A DNA stretch of 64,000 nt, from assembly GCF_902726645.1 (NCBI RefSeq), contig NZ_CACVAO010000001.1, forward strand, positions 1,116,001 to 1,180,000. The letters run 5' to 3'. Below the pieces are notes generated by a model. That model made no database searches and was not told the origin of the DNA. It worked only from the letters and a program-made list of their open reading frames with translations. Of the stretch, positions 16,414-26,383 are shown piece after piece. The position numbers and the translations under genes are program-made. The stretch is from Halobacillus ihumii (lineage in GTDB: Bacteria; Bacillota; Bacilli; Bacillales; Halobacillaceae). Position 1 is the first letter of the stretch. Every line of letters begins with the position of its first letter.

Positions 16414-17961
16414 TTAGAATTTTTCTGAAATGGTCTTCGCTTGCATGTGAAGCGCAAGATAATCTGGACCGCCGGCTTTAGAATCGGTACCGGACATTTT
16501 GAATCCGCCGAATGGCTGATATCCAACAATTGCGCCTGTGCAGTTACGATTAAAGTACAGGTTCCCAACGTGGAAATCGTATTTCGCTTTTTCAAGGTGG
16601 TCGCGGTTATCGGAAATAACAGCACCTGTCAGGCCGTACTCGGTATTGTTGGCAATTTCAATGGCTTCGTCAAAATCCTTCGCTTTCGTGAAGCAAACGA
16701 CTGGGCCAAAAATTTCTTCCTGCTGCATGCGGGAATCTGGTGCCAGATCAGCAAAGATGGTTGGCTCGATGAAGTATCCTTTAGAATTATCACCTTTACC
16801 GCCAGTGACTAAGCGACCTTCTTCTTTACCGATTTCGATATAGCTCATCACTTTGTCATATGCACCCTGATCAACGACAGGTCCCATGTAGACGTTGTCT
16901 TCGGAAGCGTTACCGACTGTTAGTTCTTTAGCACGCTTCGCTACCATATCAAGCAGCTCATCGTACACATCTTCATGAACGACTGCGCGTGAACCGGAAG
17001 AACATTTTTGTCCGGAGAATCCGAAGGCTGATACGATAATCGCTTCAGCAGCTGTTTCTAGATTGGCGCTGCTATCCACAACCACCGTGTCTTTACCGCC
17101 CATTTCAGCGATAACTTGCTTTAAGTGATTTTGGCCTTCTTGAATTTCAGCGGCACGCTTGATGATGCGTGTACCGACATCGCGTGAACCAGTGAAGGAA
17201 ATAAGAGCTGTTTTTGGATGATCAACTAGATAGTCACCTACTTCACCGCCGCTTCCTGGTACATAATTCAAGACGCCTTTCGGAAGACCTGCTTCTTCAA
17301 GCACTTCTACGAATTTCGCAGCAATGACCGGACTGTTACTAGCCGGTTTCAGTACAACGGTGCTTCCTGTAACAAGCGGCGCAACCGCTGTACCTGCCAT
17401 GATTGCAAAAGCCAAGTTCCAAGGTGGAATGACGACGGCTACACCTGTAGATGTGTAAATGTAGCGGTTTTGCTCTCCTGGACGGCTTTCAACTGGCTTG
17501 CCATCTTTTAATTCGAGCATTTGCCGACCATAATATTCAAGGAAATCAATTGCTTCAGCTGTATCTGCATCCGCTTCTTTCCAAGGTTTACCGACTTCAT
17601 AAACAAGATAGGCAGAGAATTCGTGCTTACGACGGCGAATAATGCTAGCTGCACGGAATAACAACTCTGCACGCGCACGCTCACTCCACTTTCTCCAGTC
17701 TTCGAATGCTGTAGCAGCCGATTGAACAGCTTTTTCAGCAATCTCTGAATTGGCTTTAGATACAGTACCAACCACTTGCTTCGTGTTCGCTGGGTTAGTA
17801 GAAACGATTTGTTCATCAGTTCGGATTCGTTCTCCGTTTACAAGCAAATCATGCTTCTGCCCTAGTTCATCTTTTACTTTTTTCAACGCCTCTTCAAAGG
17901 CTTTTTTATTTTCCTCAATTGTAAAATCTGTGAATGGTTCGTGTTTATAAGGTGTGACCAT
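16414..17961 (-). CDS. putC: 1-pyrroline-5-carboxylate dehydrogenase
   Basis: 515 residues from the ATG at 17961, which has GAGGAG 9 bases upstream and gives the family N-terminus [14 protein letters not shown]. It oxidises pyrroline-5-carboxylate/glutamate semialdehyde to glutamate with NAD, the second step of proline degradation. The catalytic Cys lies in [13 protein letters not shown] (about residue 320), the general-base Glu in VIAEMGGKD (about 286), and [10 protein letters not shown] and FTGSRDVG form the cofactor site. RocA is a close paralogue; the adjacent proline dehydrogenase favours PutC. It starts 19 bases after putB. Confidence 0.93.
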   Translation of the reverse strand: MVTPYKHEPFTDFTIEENKKAFEEALKKVKDELGQKHDLLVNGERIRTDEQIVSTNPANTKQVVGTVSKANSEIAEKAVQSAATAFEDWRKWSERARAELLFRAASIIRRRKHEFSAYLVYEVGKPWKEADADTAEAIDFLEYYGRQMLELKDGKPVESRPGEQNRYIYTSTGVAVVIPPWNLAFAIMAGTAVAPLVTGSTVVLKPASNSPVIAAKFVEVLEEAGLPKGVLNYVPGSGGEVGDYLVDHPKTALISFTGSRDVGTRIIKRAAEIQEGQNHLKQVIAEMGGKDTVVVDSSANLETAAEAIIVSAFGFSGQKCSSGSRAVVHEDVYDELLDMVAKRAKELTVGNASEDNVYMGPVVDQGAYDKVMSYIEIGKEEGRLVTGGKGDNSKGYFIEPTIFADLAPDSRMQQEEIFGPVVCFTKAKDFDEAIEIANNTEYGLTGAVISDNRDHLEKAKYDFHVGNLYFNRNCTGAIVGYQPFGGFKMSGTDSKAGGPDYLALHMQAKTISEKF

Positions 17962-17980
17962 AACAAAATTCTCCTCTCGA

Positions 17981-18898
17981 TTATTTACTAAATATTCCTT
18001 TAATCGCAAAAGCGATATTCGCAGGTCTTTCAGCTAGCCGTCTCATAAAGTATCCATACCAATCATCGCCATAAGGCATATACACTCTTACTTTATAGCC
18101 TTCCTTCAACAGATCATACTGCGTTTGGTTTCTCATTCCATACAACATCTGAAACTCAAACTGATCCGTAGAAATGCCATGCTCTTTCACTAATTCTTTA
18201 GTAAAATTAATGATCGCATCATCATGGCTGGCTATGGCTGTGTAATGACCATTTAAAAGATTTTTCTTAATGAGACGTTTTAAATTGGCATCGACCTCCG
18301 GCTTATCTGCAAAAGCCACTTTGCCCGATTCCTTATAAGCTCCTTTAACTAGCCTTAAATAAGGGTCGTAAGCATGCAGCTCATCAACATCCTCATTGGA
18401 ACGATAAAGATAAGCCTGAATGACCGTCCCCAAGTTGTGATATTTCTCTTTTAATGCTTTGTAAATCTCAAGGGTTTCCCCACATCGAGAGGAATCCTCC
18501 ATATCGATCGTCACTGTAATATCATGACGTTCGGCCTCCTGCAAAATTCGCTCCATGTTTTCCATGACGAGCTCCTTGTTTAAATCAAGCCCCAGCGACG
18601 TCAGTTTCAGTGATATCTCTGAATTCAACTGGTGATGAGCAATCGCCTGAATGGTTTCGATACACTCTTGAGAGCGCTTTCTTGATTCGGCCTCTGAATC
18701 GACAAATTCCCCAAGGTGGTCAACCGTAACGTGCAATCCATCATGGTTCAGCTGTTTAATCAATGGAATTGCCTGGGAGAATGTTTCTCCGCCTACAATC
18801 TTGTCAGCCCCAAATCTCGTTCCAAACCGCTTCGCTAAACGATCTAATACTTTGTTATTGGAAAGGTATAAGAAAAAATTCTTACTAATGGCTTCCAA
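17981..18898 (-). CDS. putB: proline dehydrogenase
   Basis: About 305 residues, FAD-dependent monofunctional proline dehydrogenase oxidising L-proline to pyrroline-5-carboxylate at the membrane. Diagnostic segments are [61 protein letters not shown] and the substrate-binding RRLAERPAN near the C-terminus. The start is uncertain: GTG at 18907 is only one base from AGGAG, whereas TTG at 18898 has AGGAG 10 bases upstream, so I chose the latter. First gene of putBC. Confidence 0.9.
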   Translation of the reverse strand: MEAISKNFFLYLSNNKVLDRLAKRFGTRFGADKIVGGETFSQAIPLIKQLNHDGLHVTVDHLGEFVDSEAESRKRSQECIETIQAIAHHQLNSEISLKLTSLGLDLNKELVMENMERILQEAERHDITVTIDMEDSSRCGETLEIYKALKEKYHNLGTVIQAYLYRSNEDVDELHAYDPYLRLVKGAYKESGKVAFADKPEVDANLKRLIKKNLLNGHYTAIASHDDAIINFTKELVKEHGISTDQFEFQMLYGMRNQTQYDLLKEGYKVRVYMPYGDDWYGYFMRRLAERPANIAFAIKGIFSK

Positions 18899-18944
18899 GA
18901 TGACCACACTCCTTTACCTGTGTCTTTCTATGGACACCATGTGG

Positions 18945-19014
18945 ATTCAAACAATGAAATCTTTGAATTTCATCTGTTAAGAAAATTATAACGATTGTGA
19001 CTTGCTTTTAACAA
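18945..19014 (-). promoter_or_regulatory. putB promoter with downstream dyad
   Basis: A perfect TATAAT (18990-18985) has TTGTTA 18 bases upstream. A 7-bp dyad ATTCAAA-N10-TTTGAAT (18945-18968) lies just downstream of the expected transcription start. PutR activators would normally bind upstream, so the dyad may bind a different repressor. An 11/15 CodY-like stretch also overlaps the -10. Confidence 0.45.
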
Positions 19015-19262
19015 CGTGCACAAACCACAATCTTTCCACCATGGTTTTATGATTATTACACAATTGGTTCTCTCCCTGTTTATCCGCCGCGTATCTCACC
19101 TAAACATAAGACCCTCACCGAAGTTGGGCTGCTTCTCGCGCTTCTGATTAACATATGGCCCTATTTCAGAACGTAAACTACTAAAATGATAGGGGTTATG
19201 ACGTTGCTTCGTTCAGTACTCGGCTGGACAAACTTACCACTTTATTTATGGACTTCATACGC
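19015..19262. other. intergenic stretch without recognisable gene
   Basis: Between the putB promoter and the permease terminator I see no open frame with a ribosome site, no structured RNA and no repeat. Confidence 0.5.
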
Positions 19263-19306
19263 AAAAAAAAAGACGGGTACAAACCGAGAGGCGGCGACCC
19301 ATCTTT
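19263..19306 (-). terminator. Rho-independent terminator of the ABC/two-component operon
   Basis: AAAGATGGGT/ACCCGTCTTT stem with one G-T pair, followed on the minus strand by a T9 tract, 10 bases beyond the permease stop. Confidence 0.85.
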
Positions 19307-19316
19307 CTTACATAAA

Positions 19317-21896
19317 TTAAATATTTTCCTGTTTCAACGCATCAATAATATTTTGCTTTTTAATCTTCACACTTGAATAAAACATCGCTGAACTAACGAT
19401 AACAAAAATAGCTATAGTCGCATACAGCATGCTCATCCAAGGTAAAGAGAATCCATACGCAAAAGTATTCCTGATTGATAAATAGATTAAGCCCATCACC
19501 GCAACACTAATAGGGAGACCGTAGAGGAGGGCCTTTAAACCATAGAAAATACTCTCATAATTAATCATTTTGTTAAAGCCTTTAGGCGTCATCCCAACTG
19601 ACTTCAACATGGCAAATTCTCGTTTTCTAAGCGAGATACTTGTAGAAATCGTATTAAAAATGTTCGCGATGGATATTAAGGAAATCAACCCGATAAATCC
19701 ATAGGTGAAGACCGACATAAGCAAGAGCATCTGTTGATTGCGCTCCCTGTTCTGATAGACGTTGAACACGTTCATATCGGAAGGCTTAGCTTCCTCTAGG
19801 GCCTCCTGGGTTTTCATAGGATCTGAACTGTTCATGTACATGTACAAATACGTTTGTACTTCTCTTCCGCCTTGCTGTTTGATGAACTGGTCAAAAGTCT
19901 CATGAGAAACAATGACACTTATTCCTCCTAATCCAGGCGAGTTAATACCCATTGGCACTTCTTTAGTTAAGACACCTATTTCTACCGTATTTAAAAATTG
20001 CTTTTCTTCTGTTTTGTAATCCATGGCATATAATTCGAGCTTATCAACTTGTTCCGAATTTATCGCTTCTGTCTCGATAAATTTACCCGATTCAGGTTCA
20101 CGATAGCTTATCTGATTTAGAACGATTGCAGCATTCGATTCAAGCAGTTTTTCTGCATCTGCCCCAATCCTTTCAGCATACTCGCGAAAGCTTTCCTCAT
20201 CAAGCCCGTAGAATGGAACAAAGTAAGGATACTTTCCGCCTTTTACATCACTCTTGGCCAGTTGTTCTTTTACCCTCTCAATCGCAGCTGACTTTTCAAT
20301 CCAAGTAAATAAATGAGCTCGTTTAACAATACTGGATTCTGTGACATTCGCAAGGTTCGTGAATGATCTGTAGTCCTCTGCTTCATAAGTGGCATTGCCC
20401 GTAACTTGGATATCATAATTGATATCCGTTTGAGAAAGCTCCAATGATTTTTCAATATTTGAGGTGAAAAAGGAAACAGTTAAGAACAGAATAATGCTGA
20501 TAATGAGCGAAATGACAGTTGCCTGATACCTCCTCTTATTCCTTTTTAAGTTTTTCAAGCCGATTTCTGCTTCCATTCCGAAAATCTTTCTGACGAGCTT
20601 AGAGGTTTTGACTGCCTTCTTTGATAATTTAATATCCTGTGTCTGGCGAATGGCATCGATGGCCGAAACTTTTGATGCTTTCCGAGCTGGCATATAAGTG
20701 GAAACGAAGATCGTCACCATTGAAATCACACTGGCCGCCAAAATAGATACAGGGGTAACGACCACTTGGAGCTGCTCAGTAATCCCAAGTGCCCCTTCGA
20801 TAAAGTTGTTGATTGAAAAGAAAGTAACAGCCATCCCAGCCAACCCGGCAAGGATACCAATAGGAATACTAATAACTCCAATAATGAGACCTTCAAAAAA
20901 GACCGAGTTCCTTTTTTGCTTTTTCGTTGCTCCTACACTCGAAAGCATCCCAAGATGTCTCGCTCGTTCTGAAACACTGATTGCAAAAGCATTATAGATT
21001 AAAGTGACAGAGCCAATGATGATAATAGCTATAATAATGGCTGCCAAAGAATACATCGTCCGATTTAAATTGTTATTATCAGAGACGCCGTAATATCGAA
21101 GCAATGTATCGTTAAAACTGACGCTCTCTATATGATGTTGCTCTGCCAATTTCTCAGCATGTTCATAAAGCGAACGCGTCACCTCATTTAACACAACAAT
21201 GGCGTTGCCGGTGTTTTGTTGTGACAAAAGGCTTTGGTTGACATAGGTTAACGCTGTATAACCTGGGGCCCATGCAGGTTCCCATGTAGGCCGTTCGATA
21301 ATCCCCACAATGCGGTAGGTTTTTGTCTTTTCTATTTGTAAGGACTCGATGGAACCGTTCTGGTCCGTTTGCAGCGGATCCATTTGCGTTAAAAAGGCTT
21401 TTTCCCCGTCTGCATAACGTTTTCCTAGATCAAGTTTTATACGGTCGCCAATCTTATATCCTATGCCATCCTTCTCAGCTACTTCTTCTGAGATGACGAT
21501 TTCATTATTGTTCTCTGGAAGATGTCCCTCGCTTAATTTGATAGGGAACTGATTGAAACCCTGTTCATTATAGGCTTTAACAAATAAATAAGGTTTACTT
21601 TCCATTTCAGAATCTGGCAGAGAAGCATAGCCAAGATTGTTTTCTAACACCACGGTGTCAGTCGCTTCATCTTTTTTAATCGCTTCGATTTGCTCGGGAC
21701 TTACATTTTCATACTTCACATGCCATTCCCCATCCATGGCAATCGATTGTCTTTTCATCAAATCTAAAAAAGAAACCGCAAGCGTTACCACGGCTGTTAC
21801 CATAGCAACGGAGATGATGACACCAAAAATCGTCACCAGCGTTCTCCTTTTATTTTCCTTTAAGTGTCTGGCGGTCAATTTATTGACAATGTTCAC
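19317..21896 (-). CDS. FtsX-type ABC transporter permease, two large extracellular domains
   Basis: 859 residues. One span at 20-45 precedes an extracellular domain (about 50-275) and three spans with an FtsX domain (about 285-405). The layout then repeats: a span at 465-485, an extracellular domain (490-725) and an FtsX domain (735-855). This duplicated MacB/LolE-like architecture belongs to exporters or resistance transporters for peptides and lipids. The GTG start overlaps the ATPase stop as GTGA, with GAGGTG 8 bases upstream, so the two are translationally coupled. The companion kinase and regulator suggest a drug- or envelope-stress module like Bce/Vra, but the single mid-protein sensor domain of BceB is not what is seen here. 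Confidence 0.85.
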   Translation of the reverse strand: MNIVNKLTARHLKENKRRTLVTIFGVIISVAMVTAVVTLAVSFLDLMKRQSIAMDGEWHVKYENVSPEQIEAIKKDEATDTVVLENNLGYASLPDSEMESKPYLFVKAYNEQGFNQFPIKLSEGHLPENNNEIVISEEVAEKDGIGYKIGDRIKLDLGKRYADGEKAFLTQMDPLQTDQNGSIESLQIEKTKTYRIVGIIERPTWEPAWAPGYTALTYVNQSLLSQQNTGNAIVVLNEVTRSLYEHAEKLAEQHHIESVSFNDTLLRYYGVSDNNNLNRTMYSLAAIIIAIIIIGSVTLIYNAFAISVSERARHLGMLSSVGATKKQKRNSVFFEGLIIGVISIPIGILAGLAGMAVTFFSINNFIEGALGITEQLQVVVTPVSILAASVISMVTIFVSTYMPARKASKVSAIDAIRQTQDIKLSKKAVKTSKLVRKIFGMEAEIGLKNLKRNKRRYQATVISLIISIILFLTVSFFTSNIEKSLELSQTDINYDIQVTGNATYEAEDYRSFTNLANVTESSIVKRAHLFTWIEKSAAIERVKEQLAKSDVKGGKYPYFVPFYGLDEESFREYAERIGADAEKLLESNAAIVLNQISYREPESGKFIETEAINSEQVDKLELYAMDYKTEEKQFLNTVEIGVLTKEVPMGINSPGLGGISVIVSHETFDQFIKQQGGREVQTYLYMYMNSSDPMKTQEALEEAKPSDMNVFNVYQNRERNQQMLLLMSVFTYGFIGLISLISIANIFNTISTSISLRKREFAMLKSVGMTPKGFNKMINYESIFYGLKALLYGLPISVAVMGLIYLSIRNTFAYGFSLPWMSMLYATIAIFVIVSSAMFYSSVKIKKQNIIDALKQENI

Positions 21897-22576
21897 GGAC
21901 GGATCACCTCATCTTTGGCAATCTTGCCATCCTCAATGGAAATGACCCGATCTGCCTGCAAAGCAATCCGTTCATCATGCGTAATTACGACGAGTGTTTG
22001 GTTATAAGTTTTGTTAAACATCTTCAGCAGTTCCATGATTTCGCTGCTGTTCTTACTATCGAGGTTACCCGTCGGCTCATCCGCAAGCATCATGGCTGGG
22101 TTGCTGATCAAGGCACGGCCGATCGATACGCGCTGCTGCTGGCCGCCTGAGAGCTGATTCGGCAAATGGCCTAACCGATTATCCAGACCTAATAAACTGA
22201 CAATATCCCGGAACTGTTTCTGATCCACCTTGTGGTCATCCAACAATACCGGAAGAGTAATATTTTCTTCGACTGACAAAATCGGTATCAAGTTATAAAA
22301 CTGATAAATCAAGCCAATCTGGCGCCGTCTAAAAATCGCCAGCTGTGTTTCATCCAACTCATAGATATCTGTGTTATCAACTAAAACCTTACCGCTTGTC
22401 GGTCGATCCACGCCACCTAATAAATGAAGCAAGGTCGATTTCCCCGATCCTGATGGTCCAACGATCACGACAAATTCGCCTTTTTCCACCGAAAAAGACA
22501 CATCATCAAGCGCCTTAACAGCCGTTTCTCCTTTTCCATACACTTTAGACAGATTTTCTATTTGTAAAATTCCCAT
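21893..22576 (-). CDS. ABC transporter ATP-binding protein (LolD/MacB type)
   Basis: 227 residues from ATG at 22576 (GGGGG 8 bases upstream); the longer frame has no good ribosome site. Walker [10 protein letters not shown], signature [15 protein letters not shown], Walker [14 protein letters not shown] and THDERIA are intact. It is coupled to the permease downstream by a 4-base overlap and belongs to the class that powers FtsX-type permeases mechanically instead of importing solutes. Confidence 0.92.
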   Translation of the reverse strand: MGILQIENLSKVYGKGETAVKALDDVSFSVEKGEFVVIVGPSGSGKSTLLHLLGGVDRPTSGKVLVDNTDIYELDETQLAIFRRRQIGLIYQFYNLIPILSVEENITLPVLLDDHKVDQKQFRDIVSLLGLDNRLGHLPNQLSGGQQQRVSIGRALISNPAMMLADEPTGNLDSKNSSEIMELLKMFNKTYNQTLVVITHDERIALQADRVISIEDGKIAKDEVIRP

Positions 22577-22698
22577 TTGTGAAACCCCCATGATTTTGAT
22601 GTTGCCTTCAGTATATCTGCCTATCATGACTTTAAAGTGACTCTTAAGTGACAATTTAGTCATCTGCGCTTATCAGACCGGTTGAAAACCAACCCCCT

Positions 22699-23703
22699 TT
22701 AGATCACATGGTTATAAAACTTAATTTGAAATTGTGTTCCTTCGCCTTGTTCGCTCCACACCTCAATATCACCGTTCTGACTAGTGACAATACTATAGGC
22801 CATCGCTAATCCAATGCCAACACTATCATCTTCTGCATTTTTCCCTTTATAAAATCGCTTGAATATATACGGAAGATCTTCTTTCGGAATTCCTTTCCCA
22901 GTATCCTTAATCGTAAGTTCGGTGAAAAGAGTGTTTTCAGAATAGGTAACGTGTATAGTCCCGCCCTCTCCTGTATGCTCAACACAGTTGTTTAAAATGT
23001 TGAGAACGGCTTCAGCCGTCCAGTTAAAATCCCCGCGGAAAGTCACTGTATCCTCCCCGGTAATGGTTAATTGCTGTTGTTTAATATCCATAGGAATCCT
23101 GACAGGCTCAGCCGCTTTGTTGATTAAGTCTTTAACGAAAACTTTTTCTTTTTTAAAGGTTGCCGTGCCAGCATCTATTTTCGACAGTTTTAATAAGGAA
23201 GTAACGAGCCATTCGATCCTTTCTAACTGAACACGGATATTCTGAGTAAATTCTTCTCGCTTTGATTCACTCAAGTTAGGATCACTTAATAAGTCAGCCA
23301 TAACCATCATAGAAGTGAGCGGTGTTTTCAACTGATGAGAAATATCTGAAATGGCACCCGTTAGTGTTACTTTGTCACGTTGCAGAAGAGCACTGTGTTC
23401 CGAAAGCATTAAAGTAACCTTGTACATATCGTTCTTTAAAATACTTAACTCACCCTCATGGTTATCACGAATATCTAACGAATAATCACCGCTGCTGATC
23501 CGCCTTAAATAATTGGACAGTTTTTCAATTTCCTTATAACGCAAAGCTGTATAAAACAAGCTGCAACTCATAAGCAAAACAGCCGTTATAATGACGAAAA
23601 TTGCTGCTTGAACTGATAGCATCACTGCCGCCGCCCCGGCCGCTATTAGACTAATTACACAAAGGGTTATCAGCAGGAGTCGAATCTCTTGATTACGGAG
23701 CAT
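22699..23703 (-). CDS. sensor histidine kinase, intramembrane-sensing type
   Basis: 334 residues from ATG at 23703, one base after the response-regulator stop, with GGTGA 5 bases upstream. Two close membrane spans (about 8-48) with almost no external loop suggest it senses through the membrane or through the partner transporter. A HAMP-like linker (SNYLRRISSGDYSLDI) precedes the HisKA H-box (ISDISHQLKTPLTSM). The ATPase domain has its N-box NILNNCVEHTGEGG, G1 DTGKGIP and G2 GIGLAMA. It phosphorylates the upstream OmpR-type regulator. Confidence 0.9.
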   Translation of the reverse strand: MLRNQEIRLLLITLCVISLIAAGAAAVMLSVQAAIFVIITAVLLMSCSLFYTALRYKEIEKLSNYLRRISSGDYSLDIRDNHEGELSILKNDMYKVTLMLSEHSALLQRDKVTLTGAISDISHQLKTPLTSMMVMADLLSDPNLSESKREEFTQNIRVQLERIEWLVTSLLKLSKIDAGTATFKKEKVFVKDLINKAAEPVRIPMDIKQQQLTITGEDTVTFRGDFNWTAEAVLNILNNCVEHTGEGGTIHVTYSENTLFTELTIKDTGKGIPKEDLPYIFKRFYKGKNAEDDSVGIGLAMAYSIVTSQNGDIEVWSEQGEGTQFQIKFYNHVI

Positions 23704-23704
23704 T

Positions 23705-24394
23705 CTAGTCACCGATCTTATACCCCCGTCCACGAACTGTCTTGATGATCGTTGGTTTCTGCGGGTTGTCTTCAAGTTTCTCGCGCAACCGTTTTATATA
23801 GACAGTTAAAGTATTGTCGTTCACAAAGTCACCCGCTACATCCCAAATTCGTTCGAATAATTGACTTCTCGTTAACACTTGACCAATATGATTAGCAAAA
23901 ATGAGCAGCAGCCGATACTCCAGAGCCGTCACCAACACTTCTTCCCCTTCTTTATACACCTTACCTTCTAATGTATTGATTGCGATGTTTTCAATTTCGA
24001 TCGTATTTCGCGGCTGTGCCTGCACGTGCCTGTTATAACGACGCAGTACCGACTTGATTCTTGATAACAGTTCACGGATACGGAATGGTTTCGAAATATA
24101 ATCATCCGCCCCCATATCAAGCCCCATGACGACGTTGACCTCATCATCAAATGCCGTTAGAAAAATCACCGGTTTCTCACTTCGCTTTTTAACAGATGCA
24201 CACAAATCATAGCCGCTCCCATCAGGCAGGGAGAGATCAAATAAGCATAAGTCTATCTGTTCCAAATCCTTATTGAGCACCTTTTCTGCAGCTTCATAAT
24301 TATGACAAAGGATGGTCTCATAGCCGTCGTTTTGCAAAGAATAGTCTAATCCGGATGCGATGGTTTTATCATCTTCAACCAATAGTATTTTCAT
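23705..24394 (-). CDS. OmpR-family response regulator
   Basis: 229 residues. Receiver domain with acidic pocket VEDD, phospho-acceptor Asp in LCLFDLSLPDG (about residue 54) and Lys in ISKPFRIREL, then a winged-helix effector (VNDNTLTVYIKRLREKLED, IIKTVRGRGYKIGD). ATG at 24394 with AGGGTG 6 bases upstream is preferred to the GTG three codons before it. It likely activates the adjacent ABC genes, as in Bce-type modules; direct targets cannot be seen. Confidence 0.9.
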   Translation of the reverse strand: MKILLVEDDKTIASGLDYSLQNDGYETILCHNYEAAEKVLNKDLEQIDLCLFDLSLPDGSGYDLCASVKKRSEKPVIFLTAFDDEVNVVMGLDMGADDYISKPFRIRELLSRIKSVLRRYNRHVQAQPRNTIEIENIAINTLEGKVYKEGEEVLVTALEYRLLLIFANHIGQVLTRSQLFERIWDVAGDFVNDNTLTVYIKRLREKLEDNPQKPTIIKTVRGRGYKIGD

Positions 24395-24638
24395 CGATAA
24401 CACCCTATCATTGGTTATTTTCTACTCTAAATTGTGCCTCTATCATATTTTAAACGAAAGGTCAGGTCAAAATAAGCTGATCAACTAAATGAGATGCATT
24501 TATTTCATGCATGATAGAAGACCAAAATGGTGTGGTTATGCACAGAAAGTTATCTTAGCTAGAAAAACCAAGGAATCTATTAATTCCAAATCATATTCTA
24601 TTTCCTAAGAGAATAGAGTAAAACTGGAGGTGGATAAC

Positions 24639-24818
24639 TTGAACAATGATAAACTGCTGGCATTAGAATTGGCGAAAAGCTTTATACAGAACAAGAACGT
24701 CCAGCCGATTTCTGGAAAAGGCGAGATTGAATATTTATTTGATAATACGATCTATCCTTTTTCTACTATCGTTGATCATTTTCTTACGAATATTGAGGAT
24801 ATGAATGAGTGGGAATAG
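24639..24818 (+). CDS. small protein of unknown function
   Basis: 59 residues, not recognised, acidic, no membrane span: MNNDKLLALELAKSFIQNKN at the start, FDNTIYPFSTIVDHFL in the middle, EDMNEWE at the end. TTG at 24639 is chosen because GGAGG lies 8 bases upstream; a GTG at 24630 overlaps that site. A strong hairpin begins at the stop codon, which supports a real single-gene transcript. It lies alone, divergent from the response-regulator operon. Confidence 0.6.
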   Translation: MNNDKLLALELAKSFIQNKNVQPISGKGEIEYLFDNTIYPFSTIVDHFLTNIEDMNEWE

Positions 24819-24846
24819 CTGAATAAGGGAAGACCCCCTTATTCAG
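24819..24846 (+). terminator. hairpin after the small gene
   Basis: Perfect 11-bp stem CTGAATAAGGG/CCCTTATTCAG starting right after the small gene's stop codon. The following T run is short (CCTTT), so termination may be partial. Confidence 0.5.
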
Positions 24847-24849
24847 CCT

Positions 24850-24882
24850 TTAAAAAACTGGCCCCGAAGTACAGGACCAGTT
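24850..24882 (-). terminator. Rho-independent terminator of the liv operon
   Basis: AACTGGTCC/GGGCCAGTT stem with one mismatch, followed on the minus strand by T6, about 38 bases past the LivF-type stop. Confidence 0.75.
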
Positions 24883-24920
24883 CTAGTATGATTTGATTAA
24901 TGTATATCTCTCACTTAAAC

Positions 24921-25613
24921 CTATGAACTAAGCGCAAGGTGTTTCCTTTGAATCTCTTCATCAAACAATTCTGCAGCCCCTTTAAAAACAACTTCGCCCT
25001 TATTTAATATATAAATATAATCAGCTATCTTCTTAGCCATCGATAGGTTTTGTTCAACGAGAAGCATGGTCAGTCCTTCTTCTTTTAACCGCAGAATGAT
25101 TTCACTGACTTCCCTGACCATTAACGGGGACAACCCTTCTGACGGTTCATCCAGAAGCAGTAAACTTGGATTGGTCAAAAGGGCCCTGCCGATCGCGAGC
25201 ATTTGCTGTTCTCCTCCACTCAGGTTCCCCCCCATCGAATGCTGTCGTTCTTTGATGCGCGGAAATAGTTCATAGATTTTCTCCAATGACCAGCCATTAT
25301 TAGCACGAGTATGTGTGGTGAGTAAGTTTTCTTTTACCGTGAGGTTGGAAAAAATTCTTCTTCCCTGGGGGACGATGCCAACGCCAAACTTGGAAATATT
25401 ATGGCTTTGTTCTGAAATTAAGTTGTGGCCATTAATTTCGACCACTCCTTCCCTTTTCTCGACCATACCCATAATAGAATGGACAGTCGTCGTTTTCCCC
25501 ATTCCATTTCTGCCAAGAATCGCACAAACTTTCCCTTTTTCAACCTCTAATGAAAGTCCATGCAGGATATGACTTTCTCCATAGTAAGCATTCAGGCCTT
25601 GAACGTGAAGCAT
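24921..25613 (-). CDS. livF: branched-chain-amino-acid-type ABC importer ATPase (LivF)
   Basis: 230 residues. Walker A GRNGMGKTT, signature LSGGEQQMLAIGRAL, Walker B LLLDEPSEGLSP; SEGL and the short length are typical of LivF. The ATG overlaps the LivG stop (TAATG) and has GAGGAGG 7 bases upstream. Last gene of a five-gene HAAT importer operon. Substrates of this family include Leu/Ile/Val, urea and short amides; the CodY box upstream of the operon fits amino acids, but the binding pocket cannot be read from sequence. Confidence 0.92.
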   Translation of the reverse strand: MLHVQGLNAYYGESHILHGLSLEVEKGKVCAILGRNGMGKTTTVHSIMGMVEKREGVVEINGHNLISEQSHNISKFGVGIVPQGRRIFSNLTVKENLLTTHTRANNGWSLEKIYELFPRIKERQHSMGGNLSGGEQQMLAIGRALLTNPSLLLLDEPSEGLSPLMVREVSEIILRLKEEGLTMLLVEQNLSMAKKIADYIYILNKGEVVFKGAAELFDEEIQRKHLALSS

Positions 25614-26368
25614 TAAACAACCTCCTCGCTTCCAATATAAATTTCATTAACCTGTTGATTGGCACGAACAACCTCTGGTGTATCATCAATCAGTACGTGA
25701 CCATCGTGCAGGACAATCATCCGCTCAGCCAGACCGAAGATCACTTCTAAGTCATGTTCAATGATCATAACCGTTAACTCTTTGGGTAATTCTGCTAATA
25801 ATTGCACGATATAGTCTGTTTCTGACTGCGACATCCCAGCAGTTGGTTCATCCAGCAGCAATATAGAAGGATCTGTGGCGATCCCGAGCATAATTTCAAT
25901 TTGCCTTTGCTCCCCATATGACAGATTCTTCACCTTGCCATGGCGCTGCACATAGAGCCCCCACGTCTCAAGCAGTTCCTCTGCCTCCTCGTAAAGAGAC
26001 TTGTAGTATTTCTCTTTCCGTATTCGAAACCAGGTATGCTTTAATCCATGCTTCCGCTGCAAAACGAGTAATAGATTATCAAGAATCGAAAGTTCATCAA
26101 GTAAATTGTTTTTTTGAAACGTTCTTACAATGCCGCGTCGTGACCGCTTATAGTTTGGTTCCTTTGTAATATTGCTGCCATTAAAATAAATCATTCCCAT
26201 TGATGGTCTCAAGTCGCCCGTCAATAAATTGAAGAATGTGGTTTTACCGGCTCCATTCGGTCCGATTATGCCGATTCTTTCTCCTTGATTGACGTTGAAC
26301 GAAACCTCTTTTAAAATTTCAAGTCCTCCAAAGCTTTTATTGATCGCCTCTACCTCTAGTATTTTCAT
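25613..26368 (-). CDS. livG: branched-chain-amino-acid-type ABC importer ATPase (LivG)
   Basis: 251 residues. Walker A GPNGAGKTT, signature LSYGEQRQIEIMLGI, Walker B LLLDEPTAGMSQ, with the RGIVRTFQ element usual in LivG. It pairs with LivF as a heterodimeric ATPase under LivH/LivM, and is coupled to livF by a one-base overlap. Confidence 0.92.
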   Translation of the reverse strand: MKILEVEAINKSFGGLEILKEVSFNVNQGERIGIIGPNGAGKTTFFNLLTGDLRPSMGMIYFNGSNITKEPNYKRSRRGIVRTFQKNNLLDELSILDNLLLVLQRKHGLKHTWFRIRKEKYYKSLYEEAEELLETWGLYVQRHGKVKNLSYGEQRQIEIMLGIATDPSILLLDEPTAGMSQSETDYIVQLLAELPKELTVMIIEHDLEVIFGLAERMIVLHDGHVLIDDTPEVVRANQQVNEIYIGSEEVV

Positions 26369-26383
26369 CTGATCCCTGCCTTT

